Below, piece by piece: positions 34,238-47,991 of a DNA stretch of 64,000 nucleotides (position 1 is its first letter; each line of letters starts with the position of its first letter). The translations under genes were made by a program, and so were the position numbers. Under the pieces are notes generated by a model, which did not search any database, was not told the origin of the DNA, and saw only the letters and a list, made by a program, of their open reading frames with translations. The stretch comes from Gammaproteobacteria bacterium (GTDB lineage: Bacteria > Pseudomonadota > Gammaproteobacteria > Pseudomonadales > Alcanivoracaceae): contig JAGPVL010000015.1 in NCBI GenBank assembly GCA_018067045.1, positions 124,001-188,000 of the forward strand, given 5' to 3'.

Positions 34238-37200
34238 ATGCGACTGAAAAGTATAAAACTCGTTGGTTTTAAATCATTTGTCGATCCGACGACCGCGTCT
34301 TTCCCGACGAACCTGACGGCCGTTGTCGGTCCGAACGGTTGCGGTAAGTCAAACATCATTGACGCGGTGCGTTGGGTGATGGGTGAGTCGTCCGCGAAGT
34401 ATCTGCGCGGTGAGTCGATGACAGACGTCATTTTTAACGGTTCGAATGCGCGTAAACCTGTCGCTCAAGCGTCTATCGAATTAGTGTTTGATAATGCTGA
34501 AGGGAAGCTTGCTGGTGAATACGGAAAGTTTTCTGAAATCTCGATCAAGCGACAAGTTTCTCGTGATTCGCAGTCCGGTTATTTTTTGAATGGCACCAAG
34601 TGCCGTCGTAAAGATATTACCGATATTTTTCTGGGTACCGGTTTGGGGCCACGCTCTTACGCGATTATTGAACAGGGCATGATCTCCCGTCTGATTGAGG
34701 CCAAGCCAGAAGACCTGCGTATTTATATTGAAGAAGCAGCGGGCATTTCCAGATATAAAGAGCGTCGTCGTGAAACTGAAAGCCGTATGCGTCGTACTCG
34801 TGAGAACTTGGAACGATTGACGGATATCCGTGAAGAGCTTGGGCGTCAGATTGATCGCCTGTCTCGTCAGGCTGCTGCGGCAGAGCGGTATAAACAGTTT
34901 AAGCAGGAAGAAAAGCAAAAGAATGCAGAATTGCGTGCTTTGCGCTGGCGTGTGCTGAATGTTCAGGTCGAACAGGTTGAATATGTTCTGCGTGAACTAG
35001 AAGTGGCCGTTGAAGCCAAGATTGCTGAGCAGCGCCATGTTGACGCGGAATTGGAGCGGTTGCGTGATGGGCACACTGGCGTGCAGGATCGATTTAACGA
35101 AGTTCAGCAGCAATATTATGCGCTGGGTGCGGAGGTCGCACGTCTTGAGCAAACGATTCAGCATCAGCGTGAACGTAAAACACAGCTTAACGAAGAGCTG
35201 ACGCAAGTTGAGCGCAGCCTGGCAGAGTCTGATGAGCATTTACGCATCGATGCGGAAAAAATTGCTGAGCTGGATGCACGTCTCGCTGAAGTTGAGCCTG
35301 AGCTTGAGTTAATTCGTGAGCGCGAAATGTCTTCTGGCGAAGTATTGCAAAGTTCAGAAGAAGCGATGCAGATATGGCAGCAGGAGTGGGAGTCGTTTAA
35401 TCATAGTTCAAACGAGTCTCGCCGCCAGGCGGAAGTTGAGCAGTCGCGCATTCAGCATCTTGATACGTCGATTGAGCGTTTGACGGACCGCATGGAGCGT
35501 CTGACCAAAGAGCAAAGTACGTTAGATGCGCAGCCGTTAGCGGAAGAAATGCGTCGCTATGAAGAGCAGGTGGCGATGCAGCGTGAGCAGCTTGAAGAGG
35601 CAGAGCAGCGCGCTGAAAAAGTTCAAGATGAAATAAATCAAGCGCGCCGCGAGAACGGTGAGCGCGGACGTTCGCTCGAAGAGCAGCGCGATACATTGCA
35701 GGGCCGGAAAAGTCGTCACGCAACGCTCGAAGCGCTTCAGAAAGCCGCGATGGGTGATGACGGCGCGGTAAGCGAATGGTTAGAGCGTCATCAACTCGGC
35801 GATAAGGCGCGTTTGGCCGATCGATTGGAAGTGCAGCCGGGTTGGGAAGCAGCCGTTGAATCCGTTCTGGGCGATGTGCTGCAGGGGATCTGCCTTGAAG
35901 GCCTTGATTCCGTGGAAAGTTGGCTCGGAGATTTAGCCCACGGCCGGGTTTGCTTGTTAACGGCATCTTCTGGCGCGGGTGGCGCAGGCGATAAAGGCAC
36001 GGCGTTGTCGTCACTGGTTTCAGGTCAGGTGCCTGCAGTGCTGAGCAATGTTTACGCGGTGGATGATTTGCCGGCAGCGTTGGCGATGCGTTCTGGTTTG
36101 GGTGCGCACGAATCGGTTGTGACCCGTGATGGTATTTGGCTTGGTAGTGACTGGTTGAAAGTTAGTCGCGAGCGAGATCAAGAGGCGGGCGTTTTGGCTC
36201 GTCGTCGTCAGCTGGAAGAGTTAGCCGAGCAGATTGAGCAGGGCGATGAGAAAGTCGCTGAGCTTCGCGAGAAAATGGATAGCACGCGCGAGCATATTCA
36301 GTTGCTGGAAGAAGAGCGTGAAGATCTGCAAAAGCAAGCGAGTCGCTTTGGTCGTGAGCTCGGTGAAACCAATGCGCAGATTAGCGCGCGCCAAGTTCGT
36401 CTTGAGCAAATCACTATGCGTCGTGAGCGCCTAGGTAAAGAGCTTGAAGAATCTTCATCACAGCGCGAATCAGAACAAGGCCAAGTAAAAGAGGCGCGCG
36501 CAATACTGTCTGAAGCGTTGGAATCGATGGCGCAGGATAGTGAGCAGCGCGAGGCGCTATTGTCGCGTCGTGATGAATGTCGCAGCCAGTTGGATGAGAC
36601 CCGGCAGCGCGCCCGCCAAGATCGAGATCAATCTCATCAGTTGGCGATGGAAGTGCAGGGTGCCCGAACACAGGTCGATTCGTTACGTCAGGGGCTTGAT
36701 CGTTTAGATGCGCAAACCAACGGGTTGCGCGAGCGTAAAGAGTTACTCGACCGGCAAATGAATGAAGGTGATGAGCCGGGCCAAGACTTGAAGCAACAGC
36801 TAGAAGAAAAGCTGGAGCAGCGTCTAGAGGCTGAGCAGGGCTTGATGGAGGTTCGTCGTGAGTTGGAAGCTATCGAACACACCATGCGCGGACATGAAGG
36901 TAGTCGTCAGCAATATGAAAGCCAGACGCAGGAAATTCGCGGCCGCTTCGATCAGAAGAAAATGCAGTGGCAGGAAATTAAAGTCCGTCGTTCTACGGTT
37001 GAAGAGCAATTAGTTGAGGCGCAGTTTGATCTCGCCACGCTGCTCGAGCTATTGCCGGAAGATGCAGATGACCAAGAATGGGCTGCGGAGCTTGACCAGA
37101 TCGGCCAGCGTATTTCGCGTTTAGGTCAGATCAATCTTGCGGCTATTGACGAGTTTAAGCAGCAGTCTGAGCGCAAAGATTACCTTGATCGCCAAAACGC

Positions 37201-37735
37201 GGATCTTGAAGACGCGTTAAAAACATTAGAAAACGCGATTCGTAAAATTGACCGAGAAACGCGGACGCGTTTCAAAGAATATTTCGATCGTATTAACCAA
37301 GGGGTGCAAGAGCTGTTCCCGAAAGTATTCGGCGGAGGGCATGCATACCTTGAGCTAACCGGCGACGACCTTCTCGATACGGGTGTTGCGATTATGGCGC
37401 GTCCGCCTGGTAAGCGTAATAGTACGATTCATTTGCTGTCCGGTGGTGAAAAGGCGCTGACAGCGCTGTCGTTGGTATTTGCAATCTTCCGTCTGAATCC
37501 GGCGCCATTCTGTATGCTCGATGAGGTTGATGCGCCGCTGGATGATGCTAACGTTGGCCGGTTCTGTAACTTGGTTCGTGAAATGTCGCCGGTTGTACAG
37601 TTTATTTATATTTCGCATAACAAAGTGGCGATGGAAATGGCTGAAAACCTAATGGGTGTCACCATGCACGAGCCAGGTGTTTCTCGCTTGGTGGCGGTGG
37701 ATGTGGATGAGGCTGCGGAAATGGCTTCAGCTTAA
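34238..37735 (+). CDS. smc: Chromosome segregation protein SMC
   Basis: 1165-residue ATPase that compacts and segregates chromosomes with ScpAB. N-terminal Walker A VVGPNGCGKSNIIDAVRWVMG (about 28-48), long coiled coils on both sides of a hinge (about 510-640, VSEWLERHQLGDKARLADRLEVQPGWEAAVESVLGDVLQGI), and C-terminal signature plus Walker B (LLSGGEKALTALSLVFAIFRLNPAPFCMLDEVDAPLDDANV). True SMC rather than MukB. zipA and ligA follow in the same direction, as in Pseudomonas. Gln- and Glu-rich coiled coils explain the long open frames on the other strand. Confidence 0.97.
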   Translation: MRLKSIKLVGFKSFVDPTTASFPTNLTAVVGPNGCGKSNIIDAVRWVMGESSAKYLRGESMTDVIFNGSNARKPVAQASIELVFDNAEGKLAGEYGKFSEISIKRQVSRDSQSGYFLNGTKCRRKDITDIFLGTGLGPRSYAIIEQGMISRLIEAKPEDLRIYIEEAAGISRYKERRRETESRMRRTRENLERLTDIREELGRQIDRLSRQAAAAERYKQFKQEEKQKNAELRALRWRVLNVQVEQVEYVLRELEVAVEAKIAEQRHVDAELERLRDGHTGVQDRFNEVQQQYYALGAEVARLEQTIQHQRERKTQLNEELTQVERSLAESDEHLRIDAEKIAELDARLAEVEPELELIREREMSSGEVLQSSEEAMQIWQQEWESFNHSSNESRRQAEVEQSRIQHLDTSIERLTDRMERLTKEQSTLDAQPLAEEMRRYEEQVAMQREQLEEAEQRAEKVQDEINQARRENGERGRSLEEQRDTLQGRKSRHATLEALQKAAMGDDGAVSEWLERHQLGDKARLADRLEVQPGWEAAVESVLGDVLQGICLEGLDSVESWLGDLAHGRVCLLTASSGAGGAGDKGTALSSLVSGQVPAVLSNVYAVDDLPAALAMRSGLGAHESVVTRDGIWLGSDWLKVSRERDQEAGVLARRRQLEELAEQIEQGDEKVAELREKMDSTREHIQLLEEEREDLQKQASRFGRELGETNAQISARQVRLEQITMRRERLGKELEESSSQRESEQGQVKEARAILSEALESMAQDSEQREALLSRRDECRSQLDETRQRARQDRDQSHQLAMEVQGARTQVDSLRQGLDRLDAQTNGLRERKELLDRQMNEGDEPGQDLKQQLEEKLEQRLEAEQGLMEVRRELEAIEHTMRGHEGSRQQYESQTQEIRGRFDQKKMQWQEIKVRRSTVEEQLVEAQFDLATLLELLPEDADDQEWAAELDQIGQRISRLGQINLAAIDEFKQQSERKDYLDRQNADLEDALKTLENAIRKIDRETRTRFKEYFDRINQGVQELFPKVFGGGHAYLELTGDDLLDTGVAIMARPPGKRNSTIHLLSGGEKALTALSLVFAIFRLNPAPFCMLDEVDAPLDDANVGRFCNLVREMSPVVQFIYISHNKVAMEMAENLMGVTMHEPGVSRLVAVDVDEAAEMASA

Positions 37736-37787
37736 TCTGTTTGGGTGCTTGCTCTAAGTTTTACTTCAGTTAAGGGACGTGGCGGTA

Positions 37788-41363
<3,576 letters not shown>

Positions 41364-41438
41364 TAGATCACCATTCATCATGGCACTGTGAGCAGTATTG
41401 CAACGCTACTATTCATGGATAGCGACTAACGTAAAGCG

Positions 41439-41918
41439 ATGTATGTCATGCGGTTAACTATTACCGCGTGGGTGAAAAAGGGGCGGGGAACGTTGGACAC
41501 TGAATCGATAGTTTATGGCTGCATTAAGCATTTGCCATTAGGTACGGCGCAAGAGCGCCAGCGCAGTTGTGTCCATAACCGTCGCATTTTACGAGCGCTG
41601 CCGGGCGCTGACGCTTGGCCATTTCTGTGCCGTGAGATGTTTTCGACGCCGGGCGATGACGTCTTCTCGGGTCGCTATCAAACACAGGTTATCCATTTTG
41701 GGATGTCTTACCGTGCGGTTGAGTACGAGTGGGAACAGTGGGTGCAAAAATTTGAATCGTTGTTGCGTGATATGTACTGGGTTAATGCGGTCGTACACCT
41801 AGAAACGGAGCTGTCTGGGCATCACACCTTTGTGTGGGAGTCCGATAGCAGTCATGTGCCTAGTGAGGAGCCGTTGAGTGTGCGCTGCGCTTGGTCCCGG
41901 GAGGGAGCATTAGCGTAA
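41439..41918 (+). CDS. Conserved hypothetical protein
   Basis: 159 residues, ATG 41439 (further ATG at 41448). The core RILRALPGADAWPFLCREMFSTPGDDVFSGRYQTQVIHFGMSYRAVEYEWEQWVQKFESLLRDMYWVNAVVHLETELSGHHTFVWE resembles an uncharacterised family I remember from Pseudomonas genomes; no function assigned. Aromatic-rich, without signal peptide, membrane helix or known motif. It lies 75 bases after the transglycosylase gene and 82 before yheU. The first 35 residues are basic and weakly conserved in appearance, so the true start could be later. Confidence 0.6.
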   Translation: MYVMRLTITAWVKKGRGTLDTESIVYGCIKHLPLGTAQERQRSCVHNRRILRALPGADAWPFLCREMFSTPGDDVFSGRYQTQVIHFGMSYRAVEYEWEQWVQKFESLLRDMYWVNAVVHLETELSGHHTFVWESDSSHVPSEEPLSVRCAWSREGALA

Positions 41919-42000
41919 TCGAGGTTGGGAATGCGCGTCATTGAAAATGGCTAGTTGAATTCAGGTGGTTAGAGGCGAGTAGTGAGATGCGAGTAGTTGA

Positions 42001-42255
42001 ATGTTAGTCCCTTGGGATCAAGTCAACCAAGAAACCTTAACCAGTTTGCTGGAAGAGTTTGTTACCCGCGATGGGACGGACTACGGTGAACGGGAAATAT
42101 CGGTCGCGTCGCGCGTTGCTCAAGCCATGAACCGGTTGAAAGGCGGAGAGGTGGTGATCTGGTTTGATGCGGTTACGGAGTCTGTGACGTTGATGACCAA
42201 GGATGATGCAAATAATGCGGCTGAATTATCGTCGCAACTCGATGCGTCTTCGTGA
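42001..42255 (+). CDS. yheU: UPF0270 protein YheU
   Basis: 84 residues. MLVPWDQVNQETLTSLLEEFVTRDGTDYGEREISVASRVAQAMNRLKGGEVVIWFDAVTESVTLM matches the UPF0270/YheU family along its whole length (LxPW...L..L.E.FV.R.GTDYG). Function unknown; a cytoplasmic protein. It converges on mnmC with about 140 bases between; I could not see a T-run terminator there. Confidence 0.92.
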   Translation: MLVPWDQVNQETLTSLLEEFVTRDGTDYGEREISVASRVAQAMNRLKGGEVVIWFDAVTESVTLMTKDDANNAAELSSQLDASS

Positions 42256-42398
42256 ACGCATTTATAGTCGCGATGTCGGCGCATTAATCTCAGGAAAAGT
42301 ATTTTTCTTAGGCCTTTGTTGCGATTAATTGCTGGGGCTTGTCTACCTCTTCTTCGGTACAGTTTTTATTTTGAACAGTGATGTCTACTTGGGCCGAT

Positions 42399-44336
42399 TC
42401 ACTTTCCATTTCGTTTTGCCTGCCTGAGTGTAAAGCGCACGGGGGCTAGGGCAGCGAGGATGTCATGGTCAATCGGGAGCGGTTCGCCATTAATCATGCA
42501 GGCGAGTATCTCCGCGCACAACGGCGTTCCGGTAATGCCGCGGCTGCCATGAGCAATATTGAGCCATAGGCCAGACATCTTCTTGTCGATATCAGTCAGT
42601 GAGCCAACTAGCGGTAAAAAATCAGTGCTTTGGCAACGAAAGCCGACCCGGCGGGAGTGTATTTCGATATCGTCGCCTCCCAGATTTCGCCACTGTTTCG
42701 GCAGATACTCTTTGAGCTGTTCGATATTCTTCCTGTCGTCATCATCTCTCGGCTTTGGCTCGCTATCCTCAATATCGAATGTTGCGCCGACACAGTGCAG
42801 ACCATTTATTGCAGGCGTGAGGTAGCCTGCATGACATATCGCGTACGGCCATTTTTCCGAATCTGACGTTTTCTTTACGTAGCTAACTTGGCCGCGGATG
42901 TTCTTTAATTTTAGGTCAGGCAGAGAGACTAGGTTTAAGGCCGCAGCGGCGTTGGCCAAAATGACGTGATCGAATGATGCGGTTGATGCGTCGTCGCAAG
43001 TCAGTTGCCAGCTGCCATTGTTTAAATGAGACAGCTGACTGATATTTTTCCCGATAATAGTTAGGTTCGCGTGAGACACAAGTCGACCGCACCATTGAGG
43101 CGCACTGATATATCCCGCTTGATGTAGAACGAGCGCGCCGTGTGTGTTCGTGCGGCTTTCATTTTCAGGCGTCTTTAGGGGACAAGTGTCATTGATCTTC
43201 GGCTCGCTGAGAAGTTCTGCGGGCCATAGTCCACTTCGCAGTGCCGCAAGTGCTTTTTCCGCAAGACGCTCATTCTTTGCAAGTTGTAGTACGCCGGTTA
43301 TCGCGCCGTCTTGTTCGTTGCTTGGAAACTGCATTGCACGAAATTTTTTCAGTGCGTAGAGATAGCTGCTTTGATAAAAACGATTTTGAGGCGTTGGATG
43401 TGCACTGGGAGTGGTGTAGACGACGCCTGCCAAATTGCCGGACGCGCCGCTGGCAACACCTGCTCGATCAAAAAGTTGAACCTGATATCCGCGTTGGGTT
43501 AATGCGGCGGCAGTTGTTACTCCTGCGAGTCCAGCGCCGATAATCGCGATGCGTTGTGATCGTTGCGGGGATAGATGTGGTCGTTCTTTCTCCGACGAAT
43601 CTTTATATGGTGCTTTTTCAATCCAAGTGCCGGTGATTATTTCTCGGTTGCGCGTCGAGCACGGCAAGAGGGATAGGGCGAAACCGACTTGAGCCAACCC
43701 TTGCTGCACGTATTCTTCACTGGCATTACTGGCGATAGTTGTACCGGCGTGGCTTAGCTGTGCCATACATTCGAATAACGATGCCTGCCACATAAGGGGA
43801 TCGTTAGCTGGTGCAAAGCCATCGAGAAACCATGCATCAACGCGAGCCGGCAGTTGCGCCAGCATAGTGTGAGTATCGCCAAACATGAGCGTGAGTGTTA
43901 TTCGGCCAGCATAAAGAGTTTGCCGATGAAAGCCCGGCGTGAGTGATGGGTACTGGGTAATGAGTTCTGTGGTGAATTCTTCTAGCGTCGGCCAAAGTTT
44001 GAGTGCTTGAGCTAGATCAGCCTGTGACAGTGGTTGTGCCTCTGCGGCGACATAATGCAGTCTCGCGCCATCTGCCGCGTGCTGCAGAAATGCTTGAGCG
44101 GTGACTAAGAAATTCAGACCGGCCCCAAAACGGGTTTCGCCAATAACAAAGTGCTGATTGTTGTGTAGTTCGCTGAAGCGTTTTGTTAAGGCGTTCCCTT
44201 CGACAAAAACCTCGCGTGCTTCTGCCTGTCCGTGGGTTCGGCAGAAATAACGCGTATTGAAGTGCGATGAGAAGGGTTCGCCATTTGGCCAAGTGATCGT
44301 AGCCGGTGCAATCGCGCTAAAGTCGCCGTCAGACAT
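42399..44336 (-). CDS. mnmC: Bifunctional tRNA mnm5s2U biosynthesis protein MnmC
   Basis: Finishes the wobble-uridine modification mnm5s2U34: the C-terminal FAD domain removes the carboxymethyl group from cmnm5U and the N-terminal domain methylates it with SAM. 645 residues. MnmC2 methyltransferase at about 1-240 (NTRYFCRTHGQAEAREVFVEGNALTKRF, GETRFGAGLNFLVTAQAFL, DAWFLDGFAPANDPLMW), FAD oxidoreductase at about 265-640 (IAIIGAGLAGVTTAAALTQRGYQVQLFDR, RRVGFRCQSTDFLPLVG, HGSRGITGTPLCAEIL). It modifies tRNAs such as the tRNA-Lys(TTT) in this window. Confidence 0.96.
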   Translation of the reverse strand: MSDGDFSAIAPATITWPNGEPFSSHFNTRYFCRTHGQAEAREVFVEGNALTKRFSELHNNQHFVIGETRFGAGLNFLVTAQAFLQHAADGARLHYVAAEAQPLSQADLAQALKLWPTLEEFTTELITQYPSLTPGFHRQTLYAGRITLTLMFGDTHTMLAQLPARVDAWFLDGFAPANDPLMWQASLFECMAQLSHAGTTIASNASEEYVQQGLAQVGFALSLLPCSTRNREIITGTWIEKAPYKDSSEKERPHLSPQRSQRIAIIGAGLAGVTTAAALTQRGYQVQLFDRAGVASGASGNLAGVVYTTPSAHPTPQNRFYQSSYLYALKKFRAMQFPSNEQDGAITGVLQLAKNERLAEKALAALRSGLWPAELLSEPKINDTCPLKTPENESRTNTHGALVLHQAGYISAPQWCGRLVSHANLTIIGKNISQLSHLNNGSWQLTCDDASTASFDHVILANAAAALNLVSLPDLKLKNIRGQVSYVKKTSDSEKWPYAICHAGYLTPAINGLHCVGATFDIEDSEPKPRDDDDRKNIEQLKEYLPKQWRNLGGDDIEIHSRRVGFRCQSTDFLPLVGSLTDIDKKMSGLWLNIAHGSRGITGTPLCAEILACMINGEPLPIDHDILAALAPVRFTLRQAKRNGK

Positions 44337-44389
44337 AAATGCTGGAGTTCATTGTTGCTAATGGAAAGAGTGTCTGAGTTGTCACGGCG

Positions 44390-45022
44390 TTAGCGTGCAT
44401 TATCAGTTAATGAATCCGTCGTGTCGGCAGAGGGCGCGGCGACTGTGTTGACGAATGTATTCAGCGTTGATCGAGCGAGGGCAATATTGTTCACTTTTTC
44501 AGAGTCTATTAGTCCGAGACGAATAAAGATCGGGCCGGACCGCCGCAGCATCAGTGTTTGGGTGACGGTTGTTCCGGCTGAAGACGTTGCAATAATACTG
44601 GATTCCGCCGTGAGTGCTTGGCTGTCTGGGTCTACATAGGTTTTTTCATTTTCAATGTCTACGCGTGTCGCGCCGCGCTTAATCAGCTGCTTCACAGCAT
44701 CCTGTCGCACCTGACCATAATGGCCAGCAATTTGCTGATCTGCGTCCATCTGCTCCCAGCCGCCAGGCAGGGGGTAGATAACAATGCTGAGTGTTTGCCC
44801 TGCGTTGCTGGAGGTGTAGCGAAATAATCGAGATGGGTTTCCGCTGGCAGCCATGTCTCCTTGCAGTGTGAAGGGGCCTATTGTTTGTGGGGCTTGGTAG
44901 GCGGCAAGATCGACCGAGACAGGGGGGATTGCCCTTGGTGCGGCCTCAATATTGGTGAGCTCGGGCGTATGGGTGCAGCCGTAGATCAGCAATATCACGG
45001 TGCAAAGTAAGAATGTACGCAT
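44390..45022 (-). CDS. Lipoprotein of unknown function
   Basis: 210 residues, ATG at 45022. Lipobox LLIYGC (Cys 16) with hydrophobic core FLLCTVILLIY. Beyond a short linker the protein has an alternating beta pattern (IGPFTLQGDMAASGNPSRLFRYTSSNAGQTLSIVIYPLPGGWEQMD) and a final helix. The PLPGGWE segment recalls small periplasmic proteins but I cannot name a family. It precedes mnmC by 53 bases in the same direction and may share its transcript. The 162-base gap to the sensor kinase gene is divergent. Confidence 0.75.
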   Translation of the reverse strand: MRTFLLCTVILLIYGCTHTPELTNIEAAPRAIPPVSVDLAAYQAPQTIGPFTLQGDMAASGNPSRLFRYTSSNAGQTLSIVIYPLPGGWEQMDADQQIAGHYGQVRQDAVKQLIKRGATRVDIENEKTYVDPDSQALTAESSIIATSSAGTTVTQTLMLRRSGPIFIRLGLIDSEKVNNIALARSTLNTFVNTVAAPSADTTDSLTDNAR

Positions 45023-45184
45023 GGCTTTATCCCTATTTGTTATTAGGTAAAAGATGTTAATCGTTTGTGTGACCGCTTGCAGGCATTGCTGCAGCCTTTA
45101 CTGAGCTGATATAGCTTTAATATAGCTTTGAGGCAGTAATGGTGGCACATTAATGGACATGAATATGGATTTAGGTATCAAGGA

Positions 45185-47821
45185 ATGATAACTGATTCGG
45201 TGCGACACAGCTCATTTCCGTGGGTTTTGTTTAGCATTGTGTCTCTACCTTTTGCGGTCCTTGTATGGCTGCTGGCCACGTCAGTGTCCGAAAGTTTAGA
45301 CCGATACCAACGCTTGCACGATACGGTTTCTGTTTTTGTCGCGGGCGAAGCGTTGCTATATCCCCTTGAGGATTTAGGCGTTTATAGCCCAGTGCATATC
45401 CTCATCAATCATCCTGAGATTAACCCATTTTTCAATACTGCCTACGATAGGGTTCCGAGGGCATTGGTGGGTTATACCGATTTGCTGCGCGCTACTCCCG
45501 ACTCAGCTTCAAGTGACTATGCTGCGGTCATTCAAACAGACTGGGCGAGCCTCGACTTAACCACCAGCAACTCTGCGACATTAGGGCCCTATGATGAAGT
45601 GGGTCGCCTAACCGAGCGAGTGTATCGCTCGTTGGGTTCGCTACTGTATTTACTTGAGTTTAGTGCAGGTAGGCAGGTTAGTGCTTCGGAATTGTTAATG
45701 TTGACGGCGGACGATTTGAAGTCAGTGCGCGCAAGCGTTTCCGAGTTGCACGCGTTATCGCTTTTTATCTCGGTTCGCGGCGGTTATTTGGGGTCGACGG
45801 ATGCACAGCGCATGGAGGCATCCTGGAGTGCATTTGATGGGGAGTTGCAGGCGTTGTCTAAGCGTCTGTTGAGTATTCGTGCGCGAGGTGTAGAGGCTGC
45901 TAGTGCTCAGCGTTTGGCAGAGCTACAGAAGACTCTGCAGAGCTATCGTGAGTTCATCGAGAGCGAGTATCTCCTGGCTGACGTGATTGAAGTGCCGTGG
46001 GAAGACGCCAATGATCGTGGCGTCGCGGCGCGCTCGGCGCTTCATCAACTGAGTGCTGAGTTTCTCGGCTTAGCAAATCGGTCGGTTAAAGCTGCGCGTA
46101 ATCAGAAGGTTATTCGAGATGCGTTACTTTCTCTTGGGCTGGTGACACTGTATTTGGTTGTTTCAGGTATCGGACTGCTGTTTTACCGCTCGCGAGAGAA
46201 AATGATGCACGCGCTGGCGGAGAATCATACGAAGAGCCAGTTTCTCGCACGCATGAGTCACGAGATCCGCACGCCGCTAAACGGCGTGATTGGTCTTGCA
46301 GAGTTACTGCGTGAAACCAATCCAGATGCTCGGCAAAGGGAATACATAGGGTTAATCGATAGCGCAGGGCGCGCGTTGATTAACTTAGTGAATGACATTC
46401 TCGATTACGCAAAAATTGAGGCGGGTAAATTTCAGCTCGATGTCGCTAGCTTCGATGTTCGGAATTTAGTCAATGATACCTGCCAAATTTTTAGCCTTCA
46501 GGTTAACGATAATCGTTGTTTGATGTTGTGCATGGTGGCAGATGACGTGCCCGCCAGAGTGCGCGGAGATTCAACACGTATTCGCCAGGTGCTGATTAAT
46601 TTAATCGGTAACGCGGTGAAGTTCACTCGCGATGGCTGGATTGAAGTGCGTGTATCGTGTCGCGGTGAGGTGGACGGTAGCGTGCAGCTGCGCTTTGAAG
46701 TACAGGACTCTGGCATTGGTTTGTCGCCGGACGAGCAGCGGCATTTATTTGGTATGTTTAATCAAGCGTCTGCTGGAGTTGCTACACGTTTTGGAGGTAC
46801 TGGGCTTGGCTTGAGTATTAGTCGCGAGCTAGTGCGTTTGATGGGGGGCGATATTGATGTCAGTAGTGCGCGGAATTGGGGCTCTACTTTTTGGTTTGAT
46901 TTGATTCTGCCTATGGCTACTCAGGACGGCTCAGTGGTATCCGACGAGGAATTGCCAGACGAGGAGGGCATTGCTGAGTCGTTGCTCGACGAGCCGGCAG
47001 AACAGTTGACCAATGTCGTAACAGACCGTGTGGTGTTGTTAGATGGTTCTGGGCAGCTCGCCAGAATGACCGCTGCTGGCGGCGCCGCATTGGCTCAAGT
47101 GAAAGTGGTTTCGACAGCGGCAGAAGCGTTAGCGGCGGTGTCTTCGGGTGAGCCTTTTAGAATGGCGGTGATATACGCGGATCCGGCTTCGACTGATAGT
47201 GCCGCAAGTGTGAATGCTCAAGTGACATCGATAGCCGCCACTCATTTACCGATTAAGGTGGTGACAGGCGTGCGTGGAGACCTAGTGTCGAGCTGGGCAC
47301 CGGACAGCGCGGCAGGCACCTCGCTTGTTACCCGTTCTGTATTTAGTCTTGAGCAGTTAGTACAGCTTTTTCAGGTTGTGCAGCTCAGTGATGAGGACAA
47401 TGTCCATGCGACGCAGCATCGAGTGCCGTGTGATGAGCATTCTGGATTGCGTGTGCTCGTAGCGGAAGATAATCCGGTCAATCAGATTGTGACTCGTGGC
47501 TACCTGCGTCGGTTAGGCATTGAGGCTGACATTGCAGAGGACGGTCGCGAAGCGGTGCAATGCTATCGGGATAGACGCGGTCAGTACGACCTTATTTTGA
47601 TGGACTTGGATATGCCGCTGCTTGATGGGCCGTCGGCCGCAAGGCAAATTCGGGCGCTTGAGCACAGCAATGGCTGGCCACGCATACGAATCGTTGCGCT
47701 CAGTGCTCACGCGTTACCAGAGTACCGCGAGCGAGTGGTTGAGGCTGGTATGGATGGGCAGTTAGTCAAGCCGGTTACGTTGCAGCAGTTGTCCGATGCG
47801 TTGGTTGAGTCAGCTGTGTAG
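45185..47821 (+). CDS. Hybrid sensor histidine kinase/response regulator
   Basis: 878 residues. Two membrane helices (about 11-33 and 313-335) enclose a 280-residue periplasmic sensor of no recognised family, mostly helical. Then HisKA with H359 (FLARMSHEIRTPLNGVIGLAELL), HATPase_c with N and G boxes (INLIGNAVKFT, DSGIGL, FGGTGLGLSISRELV), a degenerate receiver-like segment (about 610-735) lacking the acidic triad and phospho-Asp, and a complete receiver (about 755-878) with Asp807 (LILMDLDMPLLDG) and the late Lys (GQLVKPVT). No partner regulator or Hpt protein is beside it, so the target is unknown. BarA/ArcB-type architecture without the Hpt domain. Confidence 0.92.
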   Translation: MITDSVRHSSFPWVLFSIVSLPFAVLVWLLATSVSESLDRYQRLHDTVSVFVAGEALLYPLEDLGVYSPVHILINHPEINPFFNTAYDRVPRALVGYTDLLRATPDSASSDYAAVIQTDWASLDLTTSNSATLGPYDEVGRLTERVYRSLGSLLYLLEFSAGRQVSASELLMLTADDLKSVRASVSELHALSLFISVRGGYLGSTDAQRMEASWSAFDGELQALSKRLLSIRARGVEAASAQRLAELQKTLQSYREFIESEYLLADVIEVPWEDANDRGVAARSALHQLSAEFLGLANRSVKAARNQKVIRDALLSLGLVTLYLVVSGIGLLFYRSREKMMHALAENHTKSQFLARMSHEIRTPLNGVIGLAELLRETNPDARQREYIGLIDSAGRALINLVNDILDYAKIEAGKFQLDVASFDVRNLVNDTCQIFSLQVNDNRCLMLCMVADDVPARVRGDSTRIRQVLINLIGNAVKFTRDGWIEVRVSCRGEVDGSVQLRFEVQDSGIGLSPDEQRHLFGMFNQASAGVATRFGGTGLGLSISRELVRLMGGDIDVSSARNWGSTFWFDLILPMATQDGSVVSDEELPDEEGIAESLLDEPAEQLTNVVTDRVVLLDGSGQLARMTAAGGAALAQVKVVSTAAEALAAVSSGEPFRMAVIYADPASTDSAASVNAQVTSIAATHLPIKVVTGVRGDLVSSWAPDSAAGTSLVTRSVFSLEQLVQLFQVVQLSDEDNVHATQHRVPCDEHSGLRVLVAEDNPVNQIVTRGYLRRLGIEADIAEDGREAVQCYRDRRGQYDLILMDLDMPLLDGPSAARQIRALEHSNGWPRIRIVALSAHALPEYRERVVEAGMDGQLVKPVTLQQLSDALVESAV

Positions 47822-47991
47822 CCTTTTTTGCCTTTGGTATGCGCAGGAGGACCATTGGTCAGGAAATGCCTAGGATCTAGTGATTAGTTCGTATTGTAAA
47901 ACAGATTTTTGCAAACAGACTGACATAAAGTTCGTATAATATCTCTCATCGTAAAGTAAGGCGCCGCAAACTTATTATGGAGATGAGTCTC

